A stretch of 64,000 bases of DNA from Acanthaster planci (taxonomy: Eukaryota; Echinodermata; Asteroidea; Valvatida; Acanthasteridae): NCBI RefSeq assembly GCF_001949145.1, contig NW_019091394.1, positions 359,758 to 423,757 on the forward strand, given 5' to 3'. Below are positions 52,020 through 62,824 of this stretch, one piece after another. A model generated the notes under the pieces. That model was not told where the DNA came from. It saw nothing but the letters and a program-made list of their open reading frames with translations, and searched no databases. The translations under genes were made by a program, and so were the position numbers. Within the stretch, counting starts at the first letter, position 1; each line of letters starts with the position of its first letter.

Positions 52020-55000
52020 ATGGCCAGCTTGGAAGCAGCCAGGGCTCAAGGAGTAGCAAAGGCATCATGGATGCTGCGGAGAAGTAGGTCACTTTTAATT
52101 ACCTCAGATCATTAGATTGTTTCACATTGAGGTGCATAATTCAAACAGCTGTATTTCAGTGACCCTTTGGATGAAATTTAGACCCGTAAACAGGGCCCAA
52201 GGTATACTCCTTCGTCGTATACCTTTCCTCATTTGGAGGATAAAATGTTGCCTTCAGTTGGAGTTTTCCGGACGAACTTTGGCTCAACTTGCAAACACCT
52301 GAAGGCGGTGTGTGTCATGTCACAAAGAGCAAGCCGTGCTACATGTTCAACGATTCGCCGCAAGCAGTATTTGACTCGACGGGAAATTAGCTGTGACACA
52401 AAAGAAACGTAATCCATGATTACTTGAATCGACAGGTACTCTCACGGATCTAAACGAAATTCGTATGTGCTGAAGTCTAGGTGCAACTAGACAGGCTCTT
52501 TGCACAGGCTACCATCACTTAACCATACAAAGGAGTCTGTGTAATGTGCAAGTCGGGCCAAAACTTGTCCAGAGTGGGGAAAATGCCACCTGAAGGCGCC
52601 CATTTTTTCCTCAAACGAGGAAAAGGCGAGTTTTTTGCCAATGGCAACCTGGGGGATAGTTAGCAGTGTAAGCAGTGAACATACTGGTGCAGTTTCAGCT
52701 CATAAGATCCAGCGGATGTCTGATAATATCCCCGGACATCCTGGATAAACTTGATCGAAAGAAATCACTATCAATTTGGACAGGGCCCAGTGTATAACGA
52801 AGGAGTATGTGTCAGACCCTGTTTACGGGTCTGACAAATGTACAAGACTATTCCTTTGGATGGATGCATGTACAGTGTTGCGCACCTAATCTTGCACCTG
52901 TTAAGTTACTCATACGCAGAAGTGAAAACCCATCCCAACAGAGCAGAGAGTATTGTACAACGGCAATGCTATTTTGCCCCAGTTAATTCATTCAGATGCC
53001 AAAGTGGTGGTCAGCCCCGGCTTCAAAATACCCCACTGTTGTGGTGATCAAAATCTGCACAGTTTTTTCTTTTGATCGGCAGGTGACATCCTGTGCCGAT
53101 GGAAGCACTGTTTCTGCGTGCTGTTCAGAAACGGCAGGCTCACCTACTACAAGGACGAGACTCGAAAGGAGGAGCAAGGCACTGTCAAGATAACCATCAG
53201 TTGCTATCTCATCAACGTATGTCAGACACAAGCTCTACAACTCAGAGGAATACAATACCATTGGAACTGATTCGTTGAAAGGCTGACTCCTATCAAAATC
53301 AGTTTCAATTAAAAATTATGACCAAGGAAAGAATTTCCCGTATGGACCCCACTTATATTTCCCTGTATTTGCCTACCAGAAAGTACTTAAATGTCATAAA
53401 AGTCACTTTCAGAACACTTATAATTTAGTTGGGTTTGTTCACTGGGTGTCAAGTGACGTCCACGTATGGAATTCTTAACACGGTTCTTACAGAAATATTA
53501 ACTTTGTGCTTGTGCGTGGGAGGGAATGAAAGTGAATCCTAACCGATCCAAAGCACAGCTTGAAACAAATTTCAACAAAGCAATAATTTTTCTCTAAAAT
53601 GTTCTCTTCCGCCACTGTTTGTATTTATCTGTTTGCTTTGAAATTTTTCCTGTCCTCTATTAAAATATACAATTTCTATTTTTGTTCCCTTAACCATTAA
53701 TTTCAGGTTGGGGCAGAGGTGAAAGATGCATCCCCCCCACCAGGCAAGGATATCAGCTGCCTCCTGGAACTGAGGACCCATGAGGCCAACTTACTGTTCT
53801 GCACTGACTCTGTTGACGACAGCCAAGCCTGGAAAGCTGCCATTGTGGAGGTCAAAAACTCAACTGTAAGTTCTGTAGCCCTCAAATTTGTCACATCATG
53901 TCTGTGTTGCTTCCTTTCCTGTATGAAAGATAACAAATCATTCTCTCTTTGAAATCCACATTTTTCTTCGTACAGACCTTAAAGAAATGAACCATTTTCC
54001 TGTGTGTTTTATTTAGGCGCACCCTGCTCAGCCCCCTGCTGTGGCCCCGCCTCAAGCTCTGGCCCCTCCCCCCGTCATGGCACCTCCGCCTTATACACCA
54101 CAGCCTGCCCCTGTCGTGGCAGTGGCCCCGCCCCCATACACTGTCACCCAGGTGGCAACCCCAGCCAACCACGTCGTCGTCAACCCAGTAGGTGGAGCAA
54201 CCACTTACACGACCTATCAGGTCCCAGCCAACCAGTACGTGATCCCGCCAGCGAATCAGACGGTGATTGTGAATGGAAGGCGAGTGGTGCGCAGCTATCC
54301 AGTCCAGAGTACGGTGTACGCATACCCAGGACAGACCTGCATGTACACATGCCAGCGTAAGTAACCACCATACCGTATTTCACTCAGCCCCTACCCTAAC
54401 CCCACCCCCACGCTAACCCCACCCTCACGGCAACCCCAACTCCACCCATACACAAACCCCACCCCTAATTTCCAAATAAAGCAGATGTCAGGCTTGTTCA
54501 AAATTACAACAACAAAAAAACACAAAGTTGTCATTTAACCTTTCTGCATTTAGTAACCGGTTCCTCGTGTTTCTCCCCTGATGTAATTGTAGCATCCCAT
54601 TGCTGTTATGACTAACAGCGTGAAGGTTTGAAAGTAAGTTCTTGTATGGTTTAATGAGAAAAATTGTCCATCATTTCACTGACACCATCTGGATTTGCTT
54701 CAGTGACATTTCTACACAGTTCACAACGAAAAACACCAACAGTCCTTCAAGTGCCAGACATATCATGTTGCAAATGCTTTACCAATCGCTGTGTAAATCA
54801 CTACATCTTAATATTCTCAAAAAGGCCAAGCATTTTCCATTTCACACTTGTATCCCATTTTGAATGTTGCATTTAAAGGAAGTTTAACAAACAGCCTTTC
54901 TGCATCCGTACATCCTAACCAGTTTTGCTCGCAAAAATTACTTACGGGGCAACTTCAACTGGATGCGAATTAAAGGCAATGCAAAAGGCATAGCTCATAC

Positions 55001-55223
55001 AAAGTTCACATTTATTTCAGATGTAACATCAGCATCGACACTGCAGTCACTCCAATCAATTATGCTAATGCATTACATTGATGCAGAGCGCATTGAGAAT
55101 TTATGCAGAGCGCATTGAGAATTTCAGCAGACCTAATTTTTAGAAACAGCAATAGCATAATTGGTGCTTTGTTTCTGTTTGTTTTTTCCAGCATCGCAGA
55201 CCACAGTAGTCTACCGTCGATGA
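52020..55223 (+). CDS. PH-domain protein, evectin (PLEKHB)-like
   Basis: Exons 52020-52083, 53083-53216, 53707-53865, 54017-54356 and 55192-55223 join in phase to 242 residues. Residues 15-110 form a PH domain: ASWMLRRSDILCRWKHCFCV, RLTYYKDETR, DISCLLELRTHEANLLFCTD, SQAWKAAI (the conserved Trp of the last helix). A Pro-rich region (PPAVAPPQALAPPP...PPPYT, with PPxY motifs) and a Tyr/Gln/Val-rich C-terminus follow. Layout and sequence resemble PLEKHB1/2 (evectins), which bind phosphoinositides/phosphatidylserine on post-Golgi and endosomal membranes. Vertebrate evectins end in a transmembrane segment; this model does not. If exon 4 is read through, it stops at 54364 instead (CQRK). The last exon is supported only by phase, acceptor and a short QTTVVYRR end. 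Confidence 0.8.
54388..54471 (+). repeat. imperfect CCCTAACCCCACCC tandem repeat
   Basis: C-rich imperfect repeats of a 10-16 base unit just after exon 4 of the PH gene. It is low-complexity and telomere-like in composition (CCCTAACCCC) but short and interstitial. Confidence 0.65.
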
Positions 55224-57104
55224 AAGAATTCAAGAGAGGCTGGAGGGTTGAGGAGCTTTGTCTGCAAGAGTACCATTCTTTGATAATATTGGTTATCTTA
55301 TAAACTTAGTTAAGTATCTGTTAGGTGGGCTACCTCTCTCATCAGGAGCACGTGCTGTTTTTCCCCGGAAAATGCCTGAATCACCAGACGTCTCTCAAAG
55401 GATTTGGGAACTTCTAGCTGTTCTCTCGTGTACAAGGATCCTATCTGTAAAAATGAGGTTTCAAATGGTATTAAGCTTATATTTGCTTCCTCAAGACCGG
55501 ACAATTCTGAATAGAGGTTGAAATTGAAAGGTGACCAAGGAGCACTCAGAGGACATGTTTTTCTTCAGGTTTCTGGAGATACTTGTAAAGGTTTCAGGCT
55601 GTTCGCTGTCTGTGAAGGGCTCTCGTTCTTCGTGCTATGTGTTTTGGCAGCTGTCTGGAAGTGTCTGGTTTTGATGATGTTTATCGAGGAACTTTATTTC
55701 CATTCTTTCCTGGAAGTCATTTTTTGGCTTTCAGACACACTCAGAAATGGTTCATGCAAAGCTGAAGATCGTGTTTTGCAACATAAAAGTGTAGTCACAG
55801 GAAAGGAGGGAAATCTGTCTTCATTTTGAAAAGGATGTGCAGATACCTGATGGGCACTTATGAATAGATTTTGCCAGCTGAAATTGTAGAATCTTTGCTG
55901 CATCATCACCAAGTGCATCAGAATCAACCAATTGATTGAAAAGTTGGCCAGTTCCATCGACAATCTTATACGCGCTAAATATTAAGCAGAAGCTATAACA
56001 TGAATTATGTCTTATATGTGATATAAAAGTACATTGCTTGTACATGCTTTGGCGGTGCTTTCTTGGTAATAGCTGATCATACAAAACAGTTTCCTTGTTA
56101 TAGTACAATTAACCTGATTTTTGAAAATGGTTTTGATTTGTAAGGAGCGTAAATGAAAAAACACTTGTTTCAGTGCATCAAAGTGTCTGTCTTGGGGCCA
56201 AGTCTTTGGTGATATTTCGTTGGGAAATATTGCATTGATGTTTATTATAATAATCGGGACTTACTTTCTCAAAAATTCTCATGTAAATGTCATGCTTTCA
56301 TCTGAATCGACACAAAATCATGAAAAACAAGATTTTATGGAATGTGAAGGAATTGGTGTTGGAGATTATTGTTGCTGTAAATTAATAAAATATAATTATT
56401 TTCAAATAGGATGAGAAATATTGAGGAATATCGTTTATAATAGCGCCTAATTTGTAGTGGAAAAAAACTGCAAATTTAAGAATTTGTCTATTTGTGCAAA
56501 TGTAATGTATTAAGTGCAGTTGTTCAGAAAGTAGGATCGAATCCTCAAGCTGTGTGAAATGTACATGTATATAGACGTCAGCTGACAATCGCCTTGAAAG
56601 CAGAGAACGTAATAAGTAGTTTATAATCTGTGGAATTATGGATGAACACATCACATGATCCCTTGATTTAAGATGTAATACGCTTTTGTCTCTTTTAAGC
56701 CTTAACCCCGTAGGTGTATGTAAAATTATATTGAAATTGGAGGATTTGGAACTGTCAGGGCCATTCTCGTTGATCGAGTGAAATTTTCCTGTGTGGAATG
56801 TCAAGCGGTAAAATCACTCGAGCACTGGAATTGTTTAAAACTACTCCTTTTGTTCACTGCAGATTTGTAAAATGAATATTTGATTATGCCAAGTAGGCGT
56901 CTTACAATGTTTAACCATCCCTTGTTAGTGCAGCTTGCTTTGATGATCAACAAAGGTGAAAGGACAGATTAAAATATTTGAATAACAAAAATCTCTTTTG
57001 CTCTGATCGTGTTTTTCTCTTGGGCTGAGCTACTATAAGATGTAGAATGTTGCTTTGAAACGTTCGCCAATCACGTTGAAACGGGAGAATAAAGTTGTAC
57101 AACT

Positions 57105-57315
57105 CTGGAGCGGTTCCAGGGGCACGCCCCCCCCGTTTAAATACAAAAAAAGGAAGAAAAAGAGGGAGGAGAAAAAAAAAGAGGGGTCGTGCTGCCTGAA
57201 ATTGCACTACAGTACGCCTAGAATCCAAACTGGCTCAGGACCCCACGCCGTACGGGTAGTTTACCATTACTACTTTAGTTACCCCCCCTTTGGGAAAGTC
57301 CTGGAACCGCCCCTG
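57105..57315. mobile_element. degenerate MITE with GCGGTTCCAGG termini
   Basis: The left end is CTGGAGCGGTTCCAGG and the right end is the complement of CAGGGGCGGTTCCAGG (14 of 16 match). The interior has C- and A-tracts. The hAT-like CAG(G)GGCGG terminus suggests a non-autonomous hAT, but I find no 8-bp flanking duplication. Confidence 0.6.
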
Positions 57316-57499
57316 AGAAACAGAATTCCTCGACATTACCATACGCATGCCGCGGCAGAATGATGTGTGTGTGTAATAGAGTACCGAAGTGAATAGATCA
57401 CGCGCACAATTAGTGTGTAACAGGCATGAGCGCGTGAACCAGCGCGTGAACCAACGCGCGCGTACTCCATTCATTTGCACTGCACTTTCTGGTTCACAG

Positions 57500-57605
57500 T
57501 GACGTCACACTTCGGTAATCTATACGCGCCTGCGCTCAGCCCATTGTTACTTTTGGCCAATCAGAGAGCACGTTCCTCTGTATCCGGTTCGTAAGTGTGA
57601 CGTCA
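57500..57605. promoter_or_regulatory. promoter-like block with two CRE palindromes and a CCAAT box
   Basis: TGACGTCA occurs at 57500-57507 and 57598-57605, each within GTGACGTCAC and next to an ACTTCGG word. A GGCCAATCAG CCAAT box lies at about 57556-57565. The region is GC-rich and lies 390-490 bases upstream of the coiled-coil gene start, so it is a candidate promoter. Confidence 0.5.
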
Positions 57606-57991
57606 CTTCGGTTTAAACCACGCCCACTGCACACTTGCACTGCACATAGGGTTACATGCATTGATCGCCGTTTATGTGGAACCATGGAAGCAGAAGTTAA
57701 TGTGTAACTTCTGCGATCGTCCAATGGGAGCCTGCGAATCGTGGCGCGTCTGCCTTTGTGACGAAGTCACTTACGAAACAGATGAAGGCAACGCGCACGA
57801 CGTTGTGTTTATACATGCCTCAGATGTTACTTCGACTTTCAACACGCGTGTTGTACATGTACTTGACTTCGTTCGCGTACTTTTGAAAAAATTCTGAAGC
57901 CTTGAAATCACCGATATACACCAATCACTTCGAGAAACTTTTTAAAGGAAGTGTCTTAGATATAGGAGCCTTCCTTTGCAAGTAGATCACC

Positions 57992-59691
57992 ATGATTACT
58001 TGCTTGGTCGTGCTAGCGATCGAGATACTGCACATCGCAGCGCCATGGGTGAAGGACAGATTGGCTGGCTCCTCAGAGTAAGTATTTATTTATTTATTGT
58101 GAAAATTCTTTTGGAGCATTATGTTTCCCCTTGGTACTTCAGATTACACCAGTTAATATTAAACCGCAAGCTACTGTTTGACCACAAGTTAACTTTCGAT
58201 CGTCAGAACAGTAACGGTGTAGTGAATCCATGAATATATTAACGAAACTGCAAAGACCTTGCTGGGTAGCCGACATCAGAGATTGATTGAGTGAGTGAAC
58301 GAGGCGAGCCGAGAAGCGAGGGACAGGCAGGCGGGTGAAGGGAGGTTGCAGGGGGGGCAGATGCATCTGCCCCCCTGCAACCTCCCCCTGCACGCACCCA
58401 TCTAGATGGGTGCGTGGGTGGGGTGAGGGATGGTTGGGACAAAGGGTGAATGGGTGATTGAGGGGGTAAGCGATGGATTCGATTAGGTGAATTAGGGATT
58501 GGATGGCTAAATACCGACCGACTGATCGACCGACAGACTGTGTGACTGATCGACCGACCGATTACCTGACTAGTTTCTTAATTAACTATTTGTCGCTGAG
58601 GCTGTTTGATCCTTCAAATAATTCACACCGAAATGTAATAAATGTGTGCGTGTGTACCGCGACTTTACTCTGTGTGGCAGACCTATTGATGAAAACACCG
58701 AGGCTGAGCCCGAACCCAAGCCTGAGCCCCAGCCTACCACACCCAAAGTCGGCAAGCTCCGACTGACCAACAGCCATCGCCTCATCCTGGACATGCATAT
58801 ATGCCACCACAAGACCAACCAAACGGTGCTGAAGGTGAAGGAGGCTATGGTTTTCGGCTCGGCCGTCGAGGCTGAGTCCGCTGAGATCGAGCGACAAATG
58901 GCCAGGGAGAGGCGGCAAGTCGCCGTGGAGAAATCGGGCCTCGAAGCCGAGATGACAACGGAAAAGGCAGAGGTTGTTGCCAAGATAGAGGGCGCCCAGT
59001 GTTACATGACCGAGAGTCTAGCACCACAGCAAAGTCGACTCCGCGCCCAAGCCTCGCAGATCAAAGGGGAGATGTCGCTGAGGATGGACGAGTACGATGG
59101 CGTGAAGCAGGCCATCGAGAACAAGAAAATCCTAGATGCGGGATACAGGAAGCAAACTGCCGACACGGAGAGGCTGTTCAAGGTGAAATCCGCCCACCAG
59201 GTCACCGAGAAAGCCATCATGAACAAGCAGGAAAAGGTGAAGAAAGATTCCAATTTGATTTCAAACTCCTGAGATTCTATGAGAAAGCTAAGCAGCAAAT
59301 CGAAGTGGTCTCTGAAACGTTATTGATTTTGTAGGTGCTCTTGTTGCTAAATGAATTCTGTTTTTCACCTTGGCATTTTCAGGATCTCACTGCACATATC
59401 AACAAGCTGGAGAAACGGATGTCCACTGTGACATCATATCGCCTGCCTGCTGTCAACCTGAAGAAACTGAATATGCACAACGAGGAGGCAGAGCTGCATA
59501 GGGCAACTGACGAGTACAAGTGTAGCGGGATTCCTCGGAATCAACTCATCATTGCTAGGGGGCGTCATTACGGAACAATGCTCGCTAACTTGGTTTTTAC
59601 CGCACTTCTGCTGGTCTTCAACATTGGAATCTTCTCAGCTGCTTTCAAATTGGACTTGATGGACCAACTTATGGCCCACATCATGTATTAA
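57992..59691 (+). CDS. orphan coiled-coil protein with terminal hydrophobic segments
   Basis: Three exons, 57992-58077, 58681-59236 and 59383-59691, join in phase (2, 0) to 316 residues. I do not recognise the family. The N-terminus is hydrophobic (MITCLVVLAIEILHIAAPWV), like a signal anchor. Next comes a Pro/Glu-rich stretch (EAEPEPKPEPQP), then a long charged helix with heptad character (about residues 70-215: VEAESAEIERQMARERRQVA...). The last exon continues the helix and ends with a hydrophobic segment (LANLVFTALLLVFNIGIF) 20 residues from the C-terminus. Exons 2-3 are strongly supported. Exon 1 rests on its GTAAGT donor, phase and signal-anchor composition. The topology suggests a membrane-tethered coiled coil; the function is unknown. 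Confidence 0.7.
58341..58416. repeat. two adjacent palindromes in an intron
   Basis: The first (about 58341-58385) has arms GGAGGTTGCAGGGG... and complement centred on ATGCAT, with one G/C length difference. The second (58391-58416) is a perfect 26-bp palindrome centred on CTAG (CACGCACCCATCT and complement). They sit in intron 1 of the coiled-coil gene, next to GAxxGACCGACTGATCGACC-type short tandem repeats (58515-58565). Confidence 0.85.
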
Positions 59692-61960
59692 AGATGATCT
59701 GATCCGGAAACCGTCGGTGGAAATTTGTCGTGGAGGGTCTGTGAGGATCACAGCATGGAAGGCCGTCTCGTTTTGGTGGCATGGGGGTTGTTCTGGCAAG
59801 GACCGGTGGGAGAATGCCTGAAGTTGTGTTCAGTCTGCTCTGATTATCTTCAAGAGAAGTGCAGGACTCAGAATGGATGCTGGTTAAGGAGAAAGTCTGG
59901 TGCTTGGCAGGGTGCAACAATGAGAAAGCTGACGCCGGGACTTTTGGATGGGGGAGAGGTATGTTGGCTCACTGAACTGTGGAAGGTGGAGACCAGCCTT
60001 AGTGGCGAAGGGCGGCTGGGAGAATGGTGCTTCGGAGGTGGCACTTGGCTGGAAATCGATGTCTAATGGTTGAGGTGCGATGCTTATGAGGATCTTGATG
60101 GCTTCCTGGATGTGCCCTGCTTGCCGGTTGGGAATGGTTGAGATATGAGCTCTGCTTCCTGTCAGTTGTTGCAGTCGTCAGATTGCTGGGATCATCTGAC
60201 ATTGGCTAGCTCGTCAGACTCTTCTGTGGAGTAAAGTGACCGGCTGCAGATCACAAGGAAAACAAAGCCCGTTGAAAGACGCGAGGAGTCTGACAAGTCA
60301 GCCATTATCAGACTGTTCTTACTGATCTGGTGACCGCATCGTCTGTCAAGAAGCACAGCTCGTCATCCCCCTCCATCCCCTACCGGGTCACACGACGCAC
60401 CCAAGAAGCCACTGACATCCTCAAGCTTCACGCCATACCAAGCGGCATCGCTTCCCAGTGGAGTGACTTCCGACGCCAATTTCTCCCTAGCTTCCCCTCT
60501 CTACCAGCGCGAGTTTCCCACACAGCTCATTCATCACACACACCTCTGCCTCACTCCACGAACTCCAGGGTGATCCTTCTTATCCTCACACCTCGCCGAG
60601 CACTGGAGCTTCCAACTTGATCATCATCCACTACCAAGTCCTGCACATCTCCTGAACACGATCCGAACATACTGATCGAAACGTTGAGTGTTTTCTTTCC
60701 AGTTCCTCTCAGGAAAATTCTCTTCCCACTTAAAGGGGGTGTTTTTCCATGGCTCTACCGCAACCCGTCCACAGTTTGCTCATACACCATGCAAAATCTA
60801 CAACAAGAAAATACAATTAGACTTACGAAACCTTCACCGGAATTGTACAATTGTAATTTATTCTTAAAAAACTCTTAATTCGTTGCTGCAAGCAATTATT
60901 CAGTTTTATTGTATCAATATTTAGTTTTCATGACAAGCACCAAATCAACTCACTTGTTTATTTTCTGGTGCACTGGATGAAGCTGACTTGGATTTACTTG
61001 GTCTCTTATTGACGTATCAACATAAAGAGAATCAGAAACCGTATCATTTTTTTTCATTGATTACTTGTTTGAAAACAACATCAAAGCAAACATTTTAAAC
61101 GTCGTGATTTAAATTGAAAATATATCAAGTTATTACCAAATGGATTTGCTTCTGCTGTTGATGACGGGTTAACTAGATATAACTGTCAATATTTCACTGA
61201 AAGTCATTTGTATAAAAATAAAATAAAAAAAATAAAAGATCAAAAGCTCAAAAAAATATTAAAATGTACAAAAACTAAAAAAAAAGTTAAATAATCAAAA
61301 GCAAAAAAATATTAAAATATATAAAATTAAAAATTAATACAATTACAAAAAAATTAAACCATGGTCCCATTGCGTCATTTTACTCGAGTTTTTCCCCGTA
61401 TGTTCACGATTTGATAACGTGATTATTATATATTTTATAAAATAAACATATTTCACTAAACCTCTCAACACAAAGCTACTGATTGCATCGCGTACCTGGG
61501 AAAAAACAACAAAAACAAACAACAACGGAGCCCATTTTGTCTTAATGGATGCAAACTTCGTGTTGCCGTTTATCTTCATTTGGGAATGTTGTATTAATTA
61601 TTCATTAGCCCAACACACAGTTCCCCATCGAACATTATGCAGGCACTTTTTGACACACGCCCACATGACTCAAGCTGCTCAGAACTTGTAGCAATTCCTC
61701 GAGACGCCACGCAGAGCCCGAGTGCCGGAAGTGCGTTTCCGTCTGACCGTGGTTATAGCTGGCGTGGTTATCCCTTGACATAACCATCGACAATACAGTC
61801 CAGCGGACGGCTTGGAGCTGCAACAGAGCCGAGTATTCTCCTGTCAGAAAGAGCAGCAGTGCCGGGTAGCACGGCCTGGGTGGACCGACTGCTGGGGTAC
61901 CGGTGAACTCACCTTCACTAGTTGCCCTTCACACGAGCAAGAGTCGCGTCAAGGGGGGAA
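59692..61960. other. 3' UTR and spacer
   Basis: A 2.3-kb stretch without a supportable gene. Short open frames at 59725-60066 and 60330-60620 have no domain or splice support. It contains a short GAGTCTGAC inverted pair near 60215-60290 and an A/T-rich low-complexity block at 61211-61360. Confidence 0.45.
61211..61360 (+). repeat. A-rich low-complexity repeat
   Basis: Imperfect repetition of AAAATATTAAAAT, AAATCAAAAGC and AAAATAAAA units; purine-rich on the plus strand. Confidence 0.7.
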
Positions 61961-62824
61961 ATGGCCTTCTTCAAGCGAACCATCGCAAAGCGATTCGATC
62001 TTCTGTTCCGTCGCAAACGACGGGGAAAGTTTGTGGAGTGCGTCCACAAGGTGATCGAGGCTCGTCGCAGCGGATGTATCGACGAGGATGGAAACATCCT
62101 GAAGCCGCTGACAGAGATGTTGGCCGCCCACGAAAAGCTTCACAACCAGGGAGGTAACTCCAATGGCCCCATCGAATCAGCGAGCGAAGAGGCGCTCAAG
62201 GTGGAGACACGGAACATGCACCGCCCACTGGCTCGGCAACAGGTCGTCTCCATACGAGATTCCTACCCTCTGCCAGAGGAAGATGACGGCTCCGAGGGCT
62301 ACGCTTCCGCCGGAGAAACCGATGATTCCTTCAACCCCACGGCCTTCCTGGAGCGTAATCGCCGCGCCAACAGCAGGCGGTTCTCCAACAACAGCGACGA
62401 CGGCAGCCACAGTAACCGGCGCGTTCGCTTCTCGGACGAAGTGCAACAGTTTGGAGGCCTGGACAGTGACGATGTCCAGGAGGAACTGCCCATCCCTCCG
62501 CCCGCCGAACCGGAAGAGACCCCCGAGGAGCCGGACCTGAGCTCCATGCCGTTGCTCCGCAAGATTGAGTACTTCGAAGAGGTCCTGGAACGCCTGAAAA
62601 AGGAGAGGGGTCAGAAGAAACTGGACGGTATACTGGACCCGCCACCTAGCCCCTGTCCAGGCTCGCCCGAAATTCGGCATCGCGTCAAGCTTTTCGAGGA
62701 CATATCAAGGGGTATACTGCTTGAGCCGGCGCCGCCCAAGCCGCGCAGAGCCGTGCGGTCGTGCCAGTACACGCAGACGAAATCGAAGATTAATTTCTTC
62801 GAACAGTTGAGCTACAAGCGATGA
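61961..62824 (+). CDS. orphan intronless gene with a PP1-docking motif
   Basis: A single open frame of 287 residues. The frame extends to 61922, but the ATG at 61961 (MAFFKRTIAKRFDLLFRRKR) gives a sensible basic N-terminus. Order: basic N-terminal helix (1-25), a helical segment (KFVECVHKVIEARRSGCIDE), an acidic/Ser-rich region, RRVRFSDEV at about 153-161, a Pro/Glu-rich acidic region, a predicted coiled helix (LLRKIEYFEEVLERLKKERG), and a C-terminus of repeated aromatic/basic motifs (RHRVKLFEDI, SKINFFEQL). RVRF (154-157) fits the [RK]VxF protein phosphatase 1 docking consensus. Three related (K/R)-x-x-(Y/L/F)-F-E-(E/D/Q) segments occur (KIEYFEE, RVKLFED, KINFFEQ). The family is not recognised. 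Confidence 0.8.
   Translation: MAFFKRTIAKRFDLLFRRKRRGKFVECVHKVIEARRSGCIDEDGNILKPLTEMLAAHEKLHNQGGNSNGPIESASEEALKVETRNMHRPLARQQVVSIRDSYPLPEEDDGSEGYASAGETDDSFNPTAFLERNRRANSRRFSNNSDDGSHSNRRVRFSDEVQQFGGLDSDDVQEELPIPPPAEPEETPEEPDLSSMPLLRKIEYFEEVLERLKKERGQKKLDGILDPPPSPCPGSPEIRHRVKLFEDISRGILLEPAPPKPRRAVRSCQYTQTKSKINFFEQLSYKR

Larger units (their letters stand above)
55224..57991. other. 3' UTR, spacer and upstream region of the coiled-coil gene
   Basis: AT-rich to about 57000, then CpG-richer with an inverted-repeat element (57105-57315) and a promoter-like block (57420-57610). No coding exon is supportable. Confidence 0.45.

Noticed and set aside
59725-60066. Trp/Gly-rich open frame after the coiled-coil gene
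   Set aside because: It lies in the expected 3' UTR, with no domain and no splice support.
60330-60684. Possible retroelement fragment (GATCGAAACGTTGAG word near 60675)
   Set aside because: It is short, with no reverse transcriptase motif and no complete hammerhead core.
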